From assembly GCA_036847185.1 (NCBI GenBank), contig DAIUAM010000023.1, positions 1-47,235 of the forward strand: a DNA stretch of 47,235 nt, given 5' to 3'. A program made the position numbers and the translations under genes. Source of the stretch: UBA4738 sp002413305 (GTDB lineage: Bacteria; Actinomycetota; UBA4738). The notes below the pieces were generated by a model that worked only from the letters and a program-made list of their open reading frames with translations, was not told where the DNA came from and made no database searches. Positions 8,526 to 17,103 of the stretch are shown here, one piece after another; the stretch's first letter is position 1; each line of letters begins with the position of its first letter.

Positions 8526-9233
8526 TCAGTCCCCCGGTTTGGTGCCTGTCAGCAGCGTCACGATCCCACCGGTCAGCGGCCGGGGCCGGACGTGCGCGAA
8601 CCCGGCCCGGGTCAACAGCGCGGCCATCTCCGGGCCGGGAGGGATCTGGGCGAGCGAGTGCACCAGGTACCGGTAGGCGTCCCGCCGCCCGACCAGCGAG
8701 CCCACGGCCGGTGCGACGGTTCCGAAATAGGCGTCGAACATTCGTCGGAACGCGCGGTTGGCAGGCTCCGTGATGTCCACCAGCGCGATCCGCCCGCCGC
8801 CCCGGAGGACCCTGTGCAGCTCGCCGAAGGCGGCGGCGAGGTCGTGCAGGTTCCGCAGGACGAACCCGCTCACCGCGGCGTCGAAACTCCCGTCGGCGAA
8901 CGGCAGGCGGAAGGCGCTGCCCTGGACCAGCGCCGGCCCCGGCCCGAGGCGGCGGCGTGCTTCGGCCAGCATCCTCCCGCTGGTGTCGACGCCGACGGCT
9001 CGCGAACCGGCTGGGAGGCGTCCGGTCAGCGCGCCCGACCCACACCCCAGGTCCAGGATCCGTCCCGGCGCCGGCCCGATCGCCGCCACGGTTCGGCGGC
9101 GCCACCAGTGGTCCATGCCGAAGGAGAGCACGCTGTTCAGCAAGTCGTAGCGTTCGACCAGGTCGTCGAACATCGCCCGAACCCGCGGCTCGGGTGGGGC
9201 AGTGCGTCGTGGCGTCCTTTCGCCGGTGGTCAC
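8526..9233 (-). CDS. menG: UbiE/COQ5-type methyltransferase, probable demethylmenaquinone methyltransferase
   Basis: SAM-dependent C-methyltransferase of 235 residues, most likely catalysing the last step of menaquinone synthesis. Features: the family N-terminus (VRAMFDDLVERYDLLNSVLS, then GMDHWWRR), SAM-binding motif I (ILDLGCGSGALT), and the later motifs AVSGFVLRNL and LRGGGRIALVDI. The start is GTG 9233, 7 bases after a TACCCT -10 element. An uncharacterised methyltransferase of the same superfamily cannot be excluded because no other men gene is in the window. Confidence 0.82.
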   Translation of the reverse strand: MTTGERTPRRTAPPEPRVRAMFDDLVERYDLLNSVLSFGMDHWWRRRTVAAIGPAPGRILDLGCGSGALTGRLPAGSRAVGVDTSGRMLAEARRRLGPGPALVQGSAFRLPFADGSFDAAVSGFVLRNLHDLAAAFGELHRVLRGGGRIALVDITEPANRAFRRMFDAYFGTVAPAVGSLVGRRDAYRYLVHSLAQIPPGPEMAALLTRAGFAHVRPRPLTGGIVTLLTGTKPGD

Positions 9234-9240
9234 GACCGGA

Positions 9241-9246
9241 AGGGTA
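9241..9246 (-). promoter_or_regulatory. -10 element of the menG-like gene (leaderless)
   Basis: TACCCT on the minus strand ends 7 bases before the GTG at 9233, consistent with a leaderless transcript starting at the GTG. It lies in the 50-base gap after tldE. Confidence 0.5.
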
Positions 9247-9283
9247 CCCGGCCGCCCGCCCGCCCGGTCGTACCGTGGTGGCG

Positions 9284-10639
9284 CTAGTGATCGCTTCGGC
9301 CGCTGAACGTGAACCCGGAGATCGCCAGGGCCGGTACGCGGGAGGCAGCGAAGGAGAATTCGGCCGCGAGCTCGGTGTCCCGCCCGACCATCCGCACGTT
9401 CGAGAGGGCCTCGAGGACCGATTGCGTGAAGCGGAGGTTGGTGACCGGGGCGGTGACCTGACCGTTCTCGATCAGCCACGTGCCATCGCGGGTCATCCCC
9501 GTGATCGTCGTCTCGATCGGGTGGACGATGTTGGAGTAGTGGAACCGGGTCACCAGCAGGCCACGCTCGGTGGTCCGGACCATGTCCTCGAGGGTGGCCT
9601 CTCCCGGCGCCAGGAAGAGGTTGAGCGGGAAGGCGCCGTCCGGGTTCGGGGCCGGGAGCGCGTGGCCGGTCGATTCCACGCCGGCCTGCTTGGCGCTCCG
9701 GCGGTCGTGGACACCGGAGACGAACACCCCGCGGTCGATCAGCGTCACCCGGCGCTTCGGCGTGCCTTCGAAGTCGAAGGGGAGCCCGAGCGTATCCGGC
9801 GAGAGGGCGTCGTCGGTGATGCTGACCGCTTCGCCGCAGACGCGCTGGCCCTCCTTGCCGGAGAAAGGGGACCGGCCCTCGGCGATGCCCTTCCCACCGA
9901 ATCCCATGTAGGCCAAGAAGGCCACCAGCGTCGAGACGGCGAGCGGTTCGAGGACCACGTCGTACCGGCCGGGTTCGACCTGCCGGGGACGCTGGCTGCC
10001 GGACGCCTTCGCGAACGCTCGCCGGCCGGTCCGCTCGGGATCGAGGTCGCCCATCCGCCCGGCGGCGGACTCCGAGATCCCGGCGCCCCCTTCGCCGCCG
10101 GACACAACCGTGGAGATGGTGGCCTGCGTGGTGGGTGCGTAGCAGAACTGGCCCTGGGAGGTGGCGACCGCCACCTCGGCGGCGGACGTCTCGAAGGCTC
10201 CCGCGGCGTGGAAGGCGGGGTCCTCCACCGCGCCGACCAGCGCCGCGACCGCGTCCGCCCGGAATCGCGGAGTGGCCCGGGCGGTCGCCTCGTCGAACCG
10301 GTCGCCGGCGTCGGGCAGGGGAGCCTGTGGCGCGAGCCCGGGGAACAACGGATCGGGGGCGGCGACGCGCGCCATCTCCAGTGCGCTCGCGGCGGCCCGC
10401 CGGGCGCCCTCGACTGAGAACTCGTTGGTGGCGGCCACCCCGGTTCGGCCTTCGCTCACGGCGCGCACCCGGATGCCGGTGTCCTCCCTGGACGTGCTCT
10501 GGTGGATGTGGGACGAGGCGAACCGCGTCAGGCCGCCCCATTCGTGCAGGAAGAGCACCTCGACGGCGTCGGCACCGGGCAGGTCGAGGGCAGCTTCGGC
10601 GACCCGGCGGGCTTCCGCCGGACCGACCGGCTCGGGCAT
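9284..10639 (-). CDS. tldE: TldE/PmbA-family protein, partner of TldD
   Basis: Non-catalytic subunit of the TldD/TldE heterodimeric metalloprotease, 451 residues. It lacks the HExxxH motif but has the family C-terminal fold (MGFGGKGIAEG, TLEDMVRTTERGLLV, TITGMTRDGTWLIENG). The ATG at 10639 shares its A with the TGA stop of tldD (TGATG), so the two are translationally coupled and probably made in equal amounts. The characterised TldD/E complexes mature or degrade modified peptides such as microcin B17 leader regions. No RiPP precursor or synthetase is visible here, so the substrate is unknown. Confidence 0.93.
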   Translation of the reverse strand: MPEPVGPAEARRVAEAALDLPGADAVEVLFLHEWGGLTRFASSHIHQSTSREDTGIRVRAVSEGRTGVAATNEFSVEGARRAAASALEMARVAAPDPLFPGLAPQAPLPDAGDRFDEATARATPRFRADAVAALVGAVEDPAFHAAGAFETSAAEVAVATSQGQFCYAPTTQATISTVVSGGEGGAGISESAAGRMGDLDPERTGRRAFAKASGSQRPRQVEPGRYDVVLEPLAVSTLVAFLAYMGFGGKGIAEGRSPFSGKEGQRVCGEAVSITDDALSPDTLGLPFDFEGTPKRRVTLIDRGVFVSGVHDRRSAKQAGVESTGHALPAPNPDGAFPLNLFLAPGEATLEDMVRTTERGLLVTRFHYSNIVHPIETTITGMTRDGTWLIENGQVTAPVTNLRFTQSVLEALSNVRMVGRDTELAAEFSFAASRVPALAISGFTFSGRSDH

Positions 10640-12084
10640 CAGCGCACCCCAACCTGAACGCCACGGAACCGGGCGGGGGCGGTGCCGTGGCCGACCCGGG
10701 CGACCTGTCCCGGTTGGCCCTTGCCGCAATTCGGTGTGCCCCACATCGCCCATTCCTCCCGGCCGCCCACCGCGTCGCACGAGCCCCAGAACTCCGTGGT
10801 GATGCCCGTGTAGTTCGGGTTCCGATACATCTCGGTGAGCCGGCCGTCCTTGATACGCCAGGCGACCTCGCAGCCGAACTGGAAGTTGACCCGCTTGTCG
10901 TCGATGGACCACGAGGTGTTCGTGGTCATGAAGATGCCGTCCTTCGTGTCCCCGATGATCTCGGCGAGCGTGCCCTCGCCGGGCTCGAGGTTGATGTTCG
11001 TCATGCGGATCAGCGGGAGGTTCTGCCAGCCGTCGGCGCGCATGGCGCCTGCGGACGCGGCGCCGTCGCCCAGCACCGGCGCCGTCTCGCGGCTGGAGAT
11101 GAAGTCCTGGAAGACGCCGTTTTCGACCAGCACCACCCGCTGGGCCGGAACGCCCTCGTCGTCGAACCCGAACGAGCCCAACCCGCCGTCCGAGGTGGCG
11201 TCCGCGACCAGGGTGACCTTGTCGCTGCCGTAGCGGAGCGTACCGCGGTCTTCGAGCTTGACGAACGACGTGCCGGCGTAGGCCTCCTCCATGCCGAGCA
11301 CACGGTCGAGCTCCAGCGGGTGGCCGACCGACTCGTGGACCTGCGACATCATCTGTTCGCCGTCGAGGATCAGCGTGGTGACCTCGGACGGGCAGTCCTT
11401 CGCAGAGAGGAGGCCGACCGCCTCGCTCGCCACCCGCTCGGCCTCCTGCACGAGCGGGAGGGTGCGGACCCGCTCGTAGCCGGCGGCCAGCAGTCCCCCG
11501 CGCGACGAGCCGGGGAAGGTTCGGCGCTGCACCTCGCCGTCCCCGATCGCCGTGGCCGCGATGCTCCCCCCGGAGTTCGTGATCGTCTGCTGGATGGCCG
11601 CGCCCTCGCTGGACGCGAACGAGGTCCGCCGCCGGTAGAAGTCAAGGATGGCTTCGCCGAACGCCAGCCCCTTGACGGCCTGCATCCGTCGGCTGGCCTC
11701 CATCAGGAGGGCCACCTTCTCGTCCAGCGGAACGGTGAACGGGTCCTCCTGGACCCGGGTGGACCAGGAGGCGGTGACGGGCTCGACCGGAGACAGGCGG
11801 ACCGGATCCGTGGGAAGGCGGGAGGCGGCCCGGGCGATCTCGACCGCCAACCCGGCGGTGTGTTCGACGTCTTCGGGCGTGACGCGGGCGCTTGCCGCGA
11901 ACCCCCAGTACCCGTCCACCAGGACCCGGATGCCGATGCCCTGGGAGAGGGCCCGGTCGATGCCCTCCATCTCCTGGTTCCGGACCGTGAGCGACTCGGT
12001 CTCCTCGGCGACCCACCGTGCGTCGGCGTATCCCGCCCCGGCTCGGCGGGCGGCCTCGACAGCGTGCTGCACGACATCCAACAA
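10639..12084 (-). CDS. tldD: TldD-family zinc metalloprotease
   Basis: Catalytic subunit of the TldD/TldE protease, 481 residues. The zinc motif HESVGH occupies residues 250-255 (HExxxH), and the conserved cysteine ligand region PNCGKGQP lies near the C-terminus. Other family segments are SSEGAAIQQ and GIFMTTNTSWSIDDKR. The start is TTG 12084, with AGAGAGG 8 bases upstream; the next codon is also TTG. It is first in the tldD-tldE pair and divergent from the luciferase-like gene. A TACCCT at 12143-12148 (minus) could be its -10, with a leader of about 50 bases. Confidence 0.93.
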   Translation of the reverse strand: MLDVVQHAVEAARRAGAGYADARWVAEETESLTVRNQEMEGIDRALSQGIGIRVLVDGYWGFAASARVTPEDVEHTAGLAVEIARAASRLPTDPVRLSPVEPVTASWSTRVQEDPFTVPLDEKVALLMEASRRMQAVKGLAFGEAILDFYRRRTSFASSEGAAIQQTITNSGGSIAATAIGDGEVQRRTFPGSSRGGLLAAGYERVRTLPLVQEAERVASEAVGLLSAKDCPSEVTTLILDGEQMMSQVHESVGHPLELDRVLGMEEAYAGTSFVKLEDRGTLRYGSDKVTLVADATSDGGLGSFGFDDEGVPAQRVVLVENGVFQDFISSRETAPVLGDGAASAGAMRADGWQNLPLIRMTNINLEPGEGTLAEIIGDTKDGIFMTTNTSWSIDDKRVNFQFGCEVAWRIKDGRLTEMYRNPNYTGITTEFWGSCDAVGGREEWAMWGTPNCGKGQPGQVARVGHGTAPARFRGVQVGVR

Positions 12085-12201
12085 GGGTCGAACCTCTCTG
12101 CGGGGACGGGCGCCGGGCGGGCGGCCGGACAGCTCAGCGAGCAGGGTATCGCAGGCCTGTCACACCCGTCAGCCCGGGACGGGCGACCCCACGCTTTCGG
12201 G

Positions 12202-12223
12202 TACGCTGTCCGGCCGGAGGTGG
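12202..12223 (+). promoter_or_regulatory. -10 element and Shine-Dalgarno fixing the start of the luciferase-like gene
   Basis: TACGCT (12202-12207) places transcription start near 12214. GGAGGTG (12217-12223) then lies 4 bases before ATC at 12228. Any upstream in-frame start would lie before the transcript begins, so these two elements decide the start. Confidence 0.6.
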
Positions 12224-12227
12224 ACGG

Positions 12228-13250
12228 ATCAAGCTCGGATTGAGCCTCGGCTACTGGGGCGCCCAACCGACGGATTTCATGCCGATGGCTCTGGAGGCCG
12301 AGCGGCTTGGGTTCGATTCGCTGTGGAGCGCGGAGGCCTACGGCTCCGACGCGGTCACCCTGATCACCTGGGCCGCCGCCCGCACCGAACGGATCGGGGT
12401 GGGGACGGCGATCATGCAGATCCCGGCTCGGACGCCCGCCGCCACGGCGATGACCGCCATCACCCTCGACCACCTCACGCACGGCCGGTTCCGGCTGGGC
12501 CTGGGGACCAGCGGGCCGCAGGTCAGCGAGGGGTGGCACGGGGTGGACTTCGGCAAGCCGCTGGGCCGGACCCGCGAGTACGTCGAGATCGTGCGGGCGA
12601 TCCTGCGCCGCGACCGGCCGGTCGAGTACCACGGGGAGCACTACCGGATCCCGCTGGTGGGTGGGACGGGGCTCGGGAAGCCGCTGAAGACGATCGTCCA
12701 CCCCCTGCGGTCGGATCTGCCCATCTACCTGGCGGCGATCGGTCCGAAGAACGTGGCCCTGGCCGCCGAGATCGCCGACGGGTGGCTCCCGACCTTCTAC
12801 GCACCCGCCCACCACGAGGTGTTCGACGCCTCCATCAACGAGGGCCTGGCGACGGCCGGGCGGGCGCGGGAGTCGTTCGACGTCGCGCCGTTCGCCCCCG
12901 TGATCGTCGGGGACGACGTCCAGTTGTGCCGCGACCTGGTGAAGCCGACCCTCGCGCTGTACGTCGGCGGGATGGGAGCGCGAAGCAAGAACTTCTACAA
13001 CTCGCTGGTCCAGCGGTACGGCTACGAGGAGGCGGCCGCGAAGGTGCAGGACCTGTACCTGGAAGGGCGCAAAGGGGAGGCCGCCGGTGCCATCCCCGAC
13101 GAGCTCGTGGATGACGTGGCCCTGTGTGGCCCGAAGGGACGCATCGCCGAGCGGTTGCACATCTGGAAGGAAGCCGGCGTGGACACGCTGATCGCCGGCG
13201 CGATGCAGCCCGAAGCCCTCCAGGTGCTGGCCGAAGCCGCCGGGGAGTGA
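12228..13250 (+). CDS. Luciferase-like (LLM class) F420-type oxidoreductase with apparent ATC start
   Basis: Two-electron hydride-transfer enzyme of the bacterial luciferase-like family, about 340 residues (usual length). The N-terminal strand KLGLSLGYWG aligns with the family start. Other features are the substrate/cofactor loops (ARTERIGVGT, THGRFRLGLGTSGPQ) and a C-terminal barrel closure (IAGAMQPEALQVL). Actinobacterial members usually use F420, but FMN cannot be excluded. No ATG, GTG or TTG exists at the right place; the codon 4 bases after a strong Shine-Dalgarno is ATC. Either this is a rare non-canonical start or an ATG was changed by one base. The dehydrogenase gene follows directly (TGA then GTG). 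Confidence 0.87.
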   Translation: MKLGLSLGYWGAQPTDFMPMALEAERLGFDSLWSAEAYGSDAVTLITWAAARTERIGVGTAIMQIPARTPAATAMTAITLDHLTHGRFRLGLGTSGPQVSEGWHGVDFGKPLGRTREYVEIVRAILRRDRPVEYHGEHYRIPLVGGTGLGKPLKTIVHPLRSDLPIYLAAIGPKNVALAAEIADGWLPTFYAPAHHEVFDASINEGLATAGRARESFDVAPFAPVIVGDDVQLCRDLVKPTLALYVGGMGARSKNFYNSLVQRYGYEEAAAKVQDLYLEGRKGEAAGAIPDELVDDVALCGPKGRIAERLHIWKEAGVDTLIAGAMQPEALQVLAEAAGE

Positions 13251-14216
13251 GTGGTGGGCGCGCTCGATGGGAAGGTCGCGGTGATCACCGGAGCGGGCCG
13301 GGGGATCGGCCGGGGGGAGGCCCTGCTGTTCGCCGCCGAGGGCGCGCGGGTGGTGGTGAACGACCTCGGCGGGGAGTGGGACGGGACAGGGGCCGACCGA
13401 AGGGCCTCCTCGCAGGTGGTCGAGGAGATCCGGGGGGCCGGCGGCGAGGCGGTGGCACATTTCGACGACATCTCCGAACCGAGCGGCGCCGAGTCGCTGC
13501 TGAACCTCGCCCTGGCGACGTGGGGGCGCCTCGACGTGGCGGTGAACAACGCCGGCATCCTGCGCGACAAGATGGTCTTCAACATGGAAGCGGAGGACTG
13601 GGACGCGGTGATGAAGGTCCACCTCCGCGGGCACTTCCTGGTCACGAAGGCGGCATGCGCGCACTGGCGCTCCTTGGCCAAGGCCGGACAGCCGGCCGGT
13701 GGGCGGATCGTGAACACCTCGTCGACCTCGGGCCTGCTCGGGAACATCGGGCAGTCGAACTACGGGGCGGCCAAGGCCGGCATCGCCGCCTTCAGCTGCA
13801 TCGTGGCCATGGAGGTGCAGCGCTACGGCGTCACGGTGAACGCCATCGCTCCGGGGGCACGCACCCGGATGACCGAGAAGACGTTCGGGGACCTCAGCGT
13901 GACCGAGGGGCAGCTCGACTCGCTGGCCCCGGAGAACGTGGCGCCCCTGGTCGTCTACCTGGCCAGCGATGCCGCCGCCCACATCACCGGGCAGGTCTTC
14001 TACGTGCAGGGCGGCATCATCCAGCTGTACCGGGGCTGGGGTCCGGTCTCGGAGGTCCGGAAGGACGAACGCTGGACGCCGTCGGAGCTGGCGGAACGGA
14101 TGGGCGAGCTGTTCGGCGACCGGCCGACGACCTACGCGCCCGACCGGTCGCCCCTCCGGCTGACGGCCGGGATCGAGCCACCGTTCGAATCGCCCCCCAC
14201 GTCGCCCTCGGGTTGA
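13251..14216 (+). CDS. Short-chain dehydrogenase/reductase (multifunctional-enzyme-2-like)
   Basis: NAD(P)-dependent oxidoreductase of the classical SDR fold, 321 residues. The Rossmann motif TGAGRGIG is at about residues 13-20, followed by NNAG, the catalytic Ser in NTSSTSG and YxxxK as YGAAK. The N-terminal segment (GRGEALLFAAEGARVVVNDLGG) resembles the dehydrogenase unit of peroxisomal multifunctional enzyme type 2, which suggests a hydroxyacyl or steroid substrate. A C-terminal tail of about 60 residues is longer than in a plain SDR. The start is GTG directly after the upstream TGA, so it is co-transcribed with the luciferase-like enzyme and both may act on the same substrate. Confidence 0.88.
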   Translation: MVGALDGKVAVITGAGRGIGRGEALLFAAEGARVVVNDLGGEWDGTGADRRASSQVVEEIRGAGGEAVAHFDDISEPSGAESLLNLALATWGRLDVAVNNAGILRDKMVFNMEAEDWDAVMKVHLRGHFLVTKAACAHWRSLAKAGQPAGGRIVNTSSTSGLLGNIGQSNYGAAKAGIAAFSCIVAMEVQRYGVTVNAIAPGARTRMTEKTFGDLSVTEGQLDSLAPENVAPLVVYLASDAAAHITGQVFYVQGGIIQLYRGWGPVSEVRKDERWTPSELAERMGELFGDRPTTYAPDRSPLRLTAGIEPPFESPPTSPSG

Positions 14217-14324
14217 GGGCGACGTCCTTCTCCCGGCACTCGCTCTTCGACCGCCGGAAGATACGGCTCCCGCTTCGCTCTGATCTCTCCGCCGGCTCGC
14301 CGCCGGATGCATCTGCCCAGGTCA

Positions 14325-14351
14325 GGGTATGTCATACCCCTCGTCTAGAGT
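14325..14351 (+). promoter_or_regulatory. Palindrome overlapping the rmuC promoter
   Basis: GGGTATG-T-CATACCC (14325-14339) is a perfect 7-base inverted repeat with one central base. A TAGAGT -10 element (14346-14351) follows 6 bases later, so the palindrome covers the -35/spacer region. This is the expected place for a repressor. The promoter would give rmuC a leader of about 45 bases. Confidence 0.45.
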
Positions 14352-14403
14352 TTGGATCGAGGCGCGAGACATCGTGCCTGATGCATGGGAAGAAGGGAGC
14401 AGG

Positions 14404-15420
14404 ATGGGGATCGCCGTCGCCGCAGTGGCGGCTCTGGTCGTGGCGGGCCTGGTCTGGTTCGCGCTGACCGGACTTCGCCGGTCCGTGGAGTCACGGCTCA
14501 CTTCGACTGACGAAGAGCTCCGCCGGCTGGCCGAGGCGACCGCCTGGCGTGAGCGCGGAGCCAGCGATGTACGTCAGGAGATCTCCGGTTTCCGGGGCGC
14601 CCTGGAGGAGTTCCGTGCCCGCGAGCAGGAGCGCCGAGCCCGGGAGGAACAGGGGTGGGAGACGCTGCACCGCGTGGCGTCCGTCCTGGCCGGCGGGCAG
14701 CGTGCGGGACGGGCCGGCGAGAACGTGCTCCGGGAATCGCTGGCCCATCTCCCGCCGGCCATGGTCGTGACGGACTTCCGGGTGAACGGCCGGGTGGTGG
14801 AGTTCGGGCTGGTGCTGCCCGACGGGAAACGGCTGCCGGTCGACTCGAAGTGGCCCGCCGAACGAGAGCTGCTGGCCCTGGCGGAGGCGACCGACCCGGT
14901 TGAGCGGGACCGGTTGATCCGGGTGGTGGAGCGCACCGTGGCGGAACGGGCACGGGAGGTGGCCGGCTACCGGGACCCGGCGGTCACGGCACCGGTCGGG
15001 GTCGCTGCGGTGCCGGATGCCGCGTACGCGCTGCTCCGGCGGGCCCACGCGGACGCGTACCGGCAGGGCGTCATCGTGATCCCCTACTCGATGGCTCTCC
15101 CGGTCCTGCTGTTCCTGTACACCATCGTGTCCCGGTTCGGCTCTGTGGGCGACGTCGAGGCCTGCCTCGGCGATTTGGCCGCGGCGCTGGACGCTATGGA
15201 GGCCGCGATCGAGAACAAGGTGGCGAAGGCTTCGGCCATGCTCCGGGGCGGGACCGAGGAGCTCCGCACCGAGGTGGGTAAGGCCCGGACGACGCTCGCC
15301 CGCGCCCGGGACGCTGAGCAGCGCGCGGGGCCGGCGCTGCTGCCGGCAGAGACGGGAGTGGGTGCGGATCTGGGTCTTGGGGACGATCGCCGTCCGCGGC
15401 TCGTGGGGCTTCCGCCGTAG
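14404..15420 (+). CDS. rmuC: RmuC-family DNA recombination protein
   Basis: Membrane-anchored protein of the RmuC family, about 338 residues. In E. coli RmuC limits recombination between inverted repeats; the family has a predicted nuclease-like core. An N-terminal transmembrane helix covers roughly residues 2-22, followed by a charged coiled coil (about 30-85) and then the core with GENVLRESL, VEFGLVLPDGKRLPVDSKWP and IPYSMALPVLL. A second predicted coiled coil lies near the C-terminus. ATG 14404 was chosen because AAGGGAG precedes it; an earlier in-frame ATG at 14329 lies inside the palindrome and before the predicted transcript start. It ends convergent to the sensor kinase, 21 bases away. 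Confidence 0.82.
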   Translation: MGIAVAAVAALVVAGLVWFALTGLRRSVESRLTSTDEELRRLAEATAWRERGASDVRQEISGFRGALEEFRAREQERRAREEQGWETLHRVASVLAGGQRAGRAGENVLRESLAHLPPAMVVTDFRVNGRVVEFGLVLPDGKRLPVDSKWPAERELLALAEATDPVERDRLIRVVERTVAERAREVAGYRDPAVTAPVGVAAVPDAAYALLRRAHADAYRQGVIVIPYSMALPVLLFLYTIVSRFGSVGDVEACLGDLAAALDAMEAAIENKVAKASAMLRGGTEELRTEVGKARTTLARARDAEQRAGPALLPAETGVGADLGLGDDRRPRLVGLPP

Positions 15421-15441
15421 ATCGCGGATCGCGCGGTGGTG

Positions 15442-16964
15442 CTAGCGGATCGAGCCGGCCGCCGGCGAGGACTGGCCGTTCCCGATGGGAGCGAGCTCCA
15501 TCGAGTGGCCTTCCTTCGCCCCGACAGACGGGTGGACCAGAGGAAGCGAGACCGTGAAGGCGGTGCCTTCGTGCTCCCGGCTGGTCACCTCGATCCGTCC
15601 ACGCAACACGTCCACGAGGTTCTTGACCAGGCTGAGCCCAAGCCCGATGCCTCCGTAGCGCCGGGTCGAAGACGAGTCCACCTGATAGAAGCGCTCGAAG
15701 ATGTGCGGCAGCTCTGTCTCGGGCATCCCGATGCCACGGTCCCGGACGGTGAACGAGAGGATGCCGCCGGACCCGATCGCCGTCAGGTCGCACGACGTCT
15801 CCTCCGGCGAGAACTTAAGGGCGTTGCCCAACAGGTTCGCCAGGGTCTGGGCGACGTATTGCCGGTCGCTGATGAGGCTCGGCAGGTCGCGCGGGATGGC
15901 CATCTGGACCCGGGAGGCGCGTGAGCCGAGCCCCTCCACGACTTCTCGGGCGAGGTCGGCGAACGAGAAGGTGGTGATGCTCAGCTTGAACTGCTGGTCC
16001 TCCAGATGTGAGCTGGTCAGCAGGTTCTCGACCAGATGGAACAGCCGGTCGCCCTGCCGTTCGATCGCCTCGAGGAACTCCTCACGCGATGCGTCGTCGC
16101 TCGCGAACTGCGGCTGCCGGAGCGTCTTCGCGTAACCGATGATCGACGTCAGGGGCGTCCGGAGCTCGTGCGACGCCACCGCGACGAAGTCCCGTTGCAG
16201 CCGGTTCAGCCGCCGCAGCTCGGTGACGGTTCGAAGCTCCCGCCGAAGGAGCTCTTCGGACCGGCGGGCGTCCTCCTCCAGGTGTGCGTTGCGCTCGGCG
16301 AGCCTCTTCGCCACCAGGAACATCACGGGGAACATGACCAGCGAGAGCGCCGCCAGGCAGAGGAGCATCGTGAGGAGCACGGTCCGGAACAGCCGGTCGC
16401 TCTGTCGCTGGATGCCGGCGTAATCCTGGTACAGCTCGGCGACGGCCACGGGCTTGCTCCCGGGCGCCGAACCCTCCAGCCGGAGCGGAACGTACGTCTC
16501 GAACAGCTTCGGCGCCAGCGCCCGCTCGAACGTGTTCTCGGGCTCGGTCAGGTTCGAGACGCCCGCCTCGACGCCACCCCCAAAGGCGATCTCCAGGTCG
16601 CCATCGAACGAGATCGGCGGCCGTCCAGTCGCGGTTCGTCGGAGAACAGCACGGTCCCGTTGTGGCTCCAGATCTTCAGCCGGACCACGGGCGCTATCAG
16701 CACGCGCGAGCGGACGAAGCCCGCCAGCGTCCGGTATCGTTCGCTCCGCGCCGGGATCGGCGCGGTGACGTCCCGGACGGTGAGCTCGTGGCTGAGGATC
16801 GCTTCGGTCACGAACTGCGCGTGGAACGTGGCGGAGGCCTCCCGTTGCTGGCGGATCAGCCTCGACACCACGATCGATGCCGTGGTGCCGATCACCGCCA
16901 AGGCCACGAGAGCGCTCACCCCCAGCTGGATGAGCAGTCGCGACATCCCGGGAGTGCGTCTCAT
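15442..16964 (-). pseudogene. HisKA-type membrane sensor histidine kinase, interrupted by a one-base frameshift
   Basis: Two-component sensor. The first frame (from ATG 16964) encodes a transmembrane helix (about residues 8-32) and the start of an extracytoplasmic sensor domain (SHNGTVLFSDEPRL). After about 16620 the second frame continues the sensor domain (SFDGDLEIAFGGG), then a second membrane helix (LLTMLLCLAALSLVMF), the HisKA box (FVAVASHELRTPL), N-box (LLGNALKFSPEE) and G boxes (DRGIGMPE, GIGLGLSLVK). Restoring one base in the run at 16616-16620 joins the halves. All catalytic motifs are intact, so either decay is recent or the assembly lost a G. No response regulator is adjacent. Confidence 0.85.
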
Positions 16965-17090
16965 GTCGGGTCTGTTATCGGACGAACCTCGGGTGGGCTA
17001 CATCGGGAAGGCCGAATATGCCGGTCCGAGCCGGCCGCCGACACGGGCGGCGCCAAGCCCCGGCCTGTGGGCTTCCGAACGGGGTTCGGC

Positions 17091-17096
17091 TAGTCT
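17091..17096 (+). promoter_or_regulatory. -10 element of the PIG-L deacetylase gene (leaderless)
   Basis: TAGTCT ends 7 bases before the ATG at 17104, so the transcript probably begins at the start codon. No Shine-Dalgarno is present. Confidence 0.55.
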
Positions 17097-17103
17097 CGTT
17101 CCC

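Noticed and set aside
9284..12084. RiPP biosynthesis cluster around tldD/tldE
   Set aside because: No precursor peptide, YcaO, lanthionine or radical SAM maturation gene within several kb.
11703..14312. 869-codon minus-strand ORF spanning the luciferase-like and dehydrogenase genes
   Set aside because: It crosses several clearly coding plus-strand genes and part of tldD in another frame and shows no recognisable motifs.
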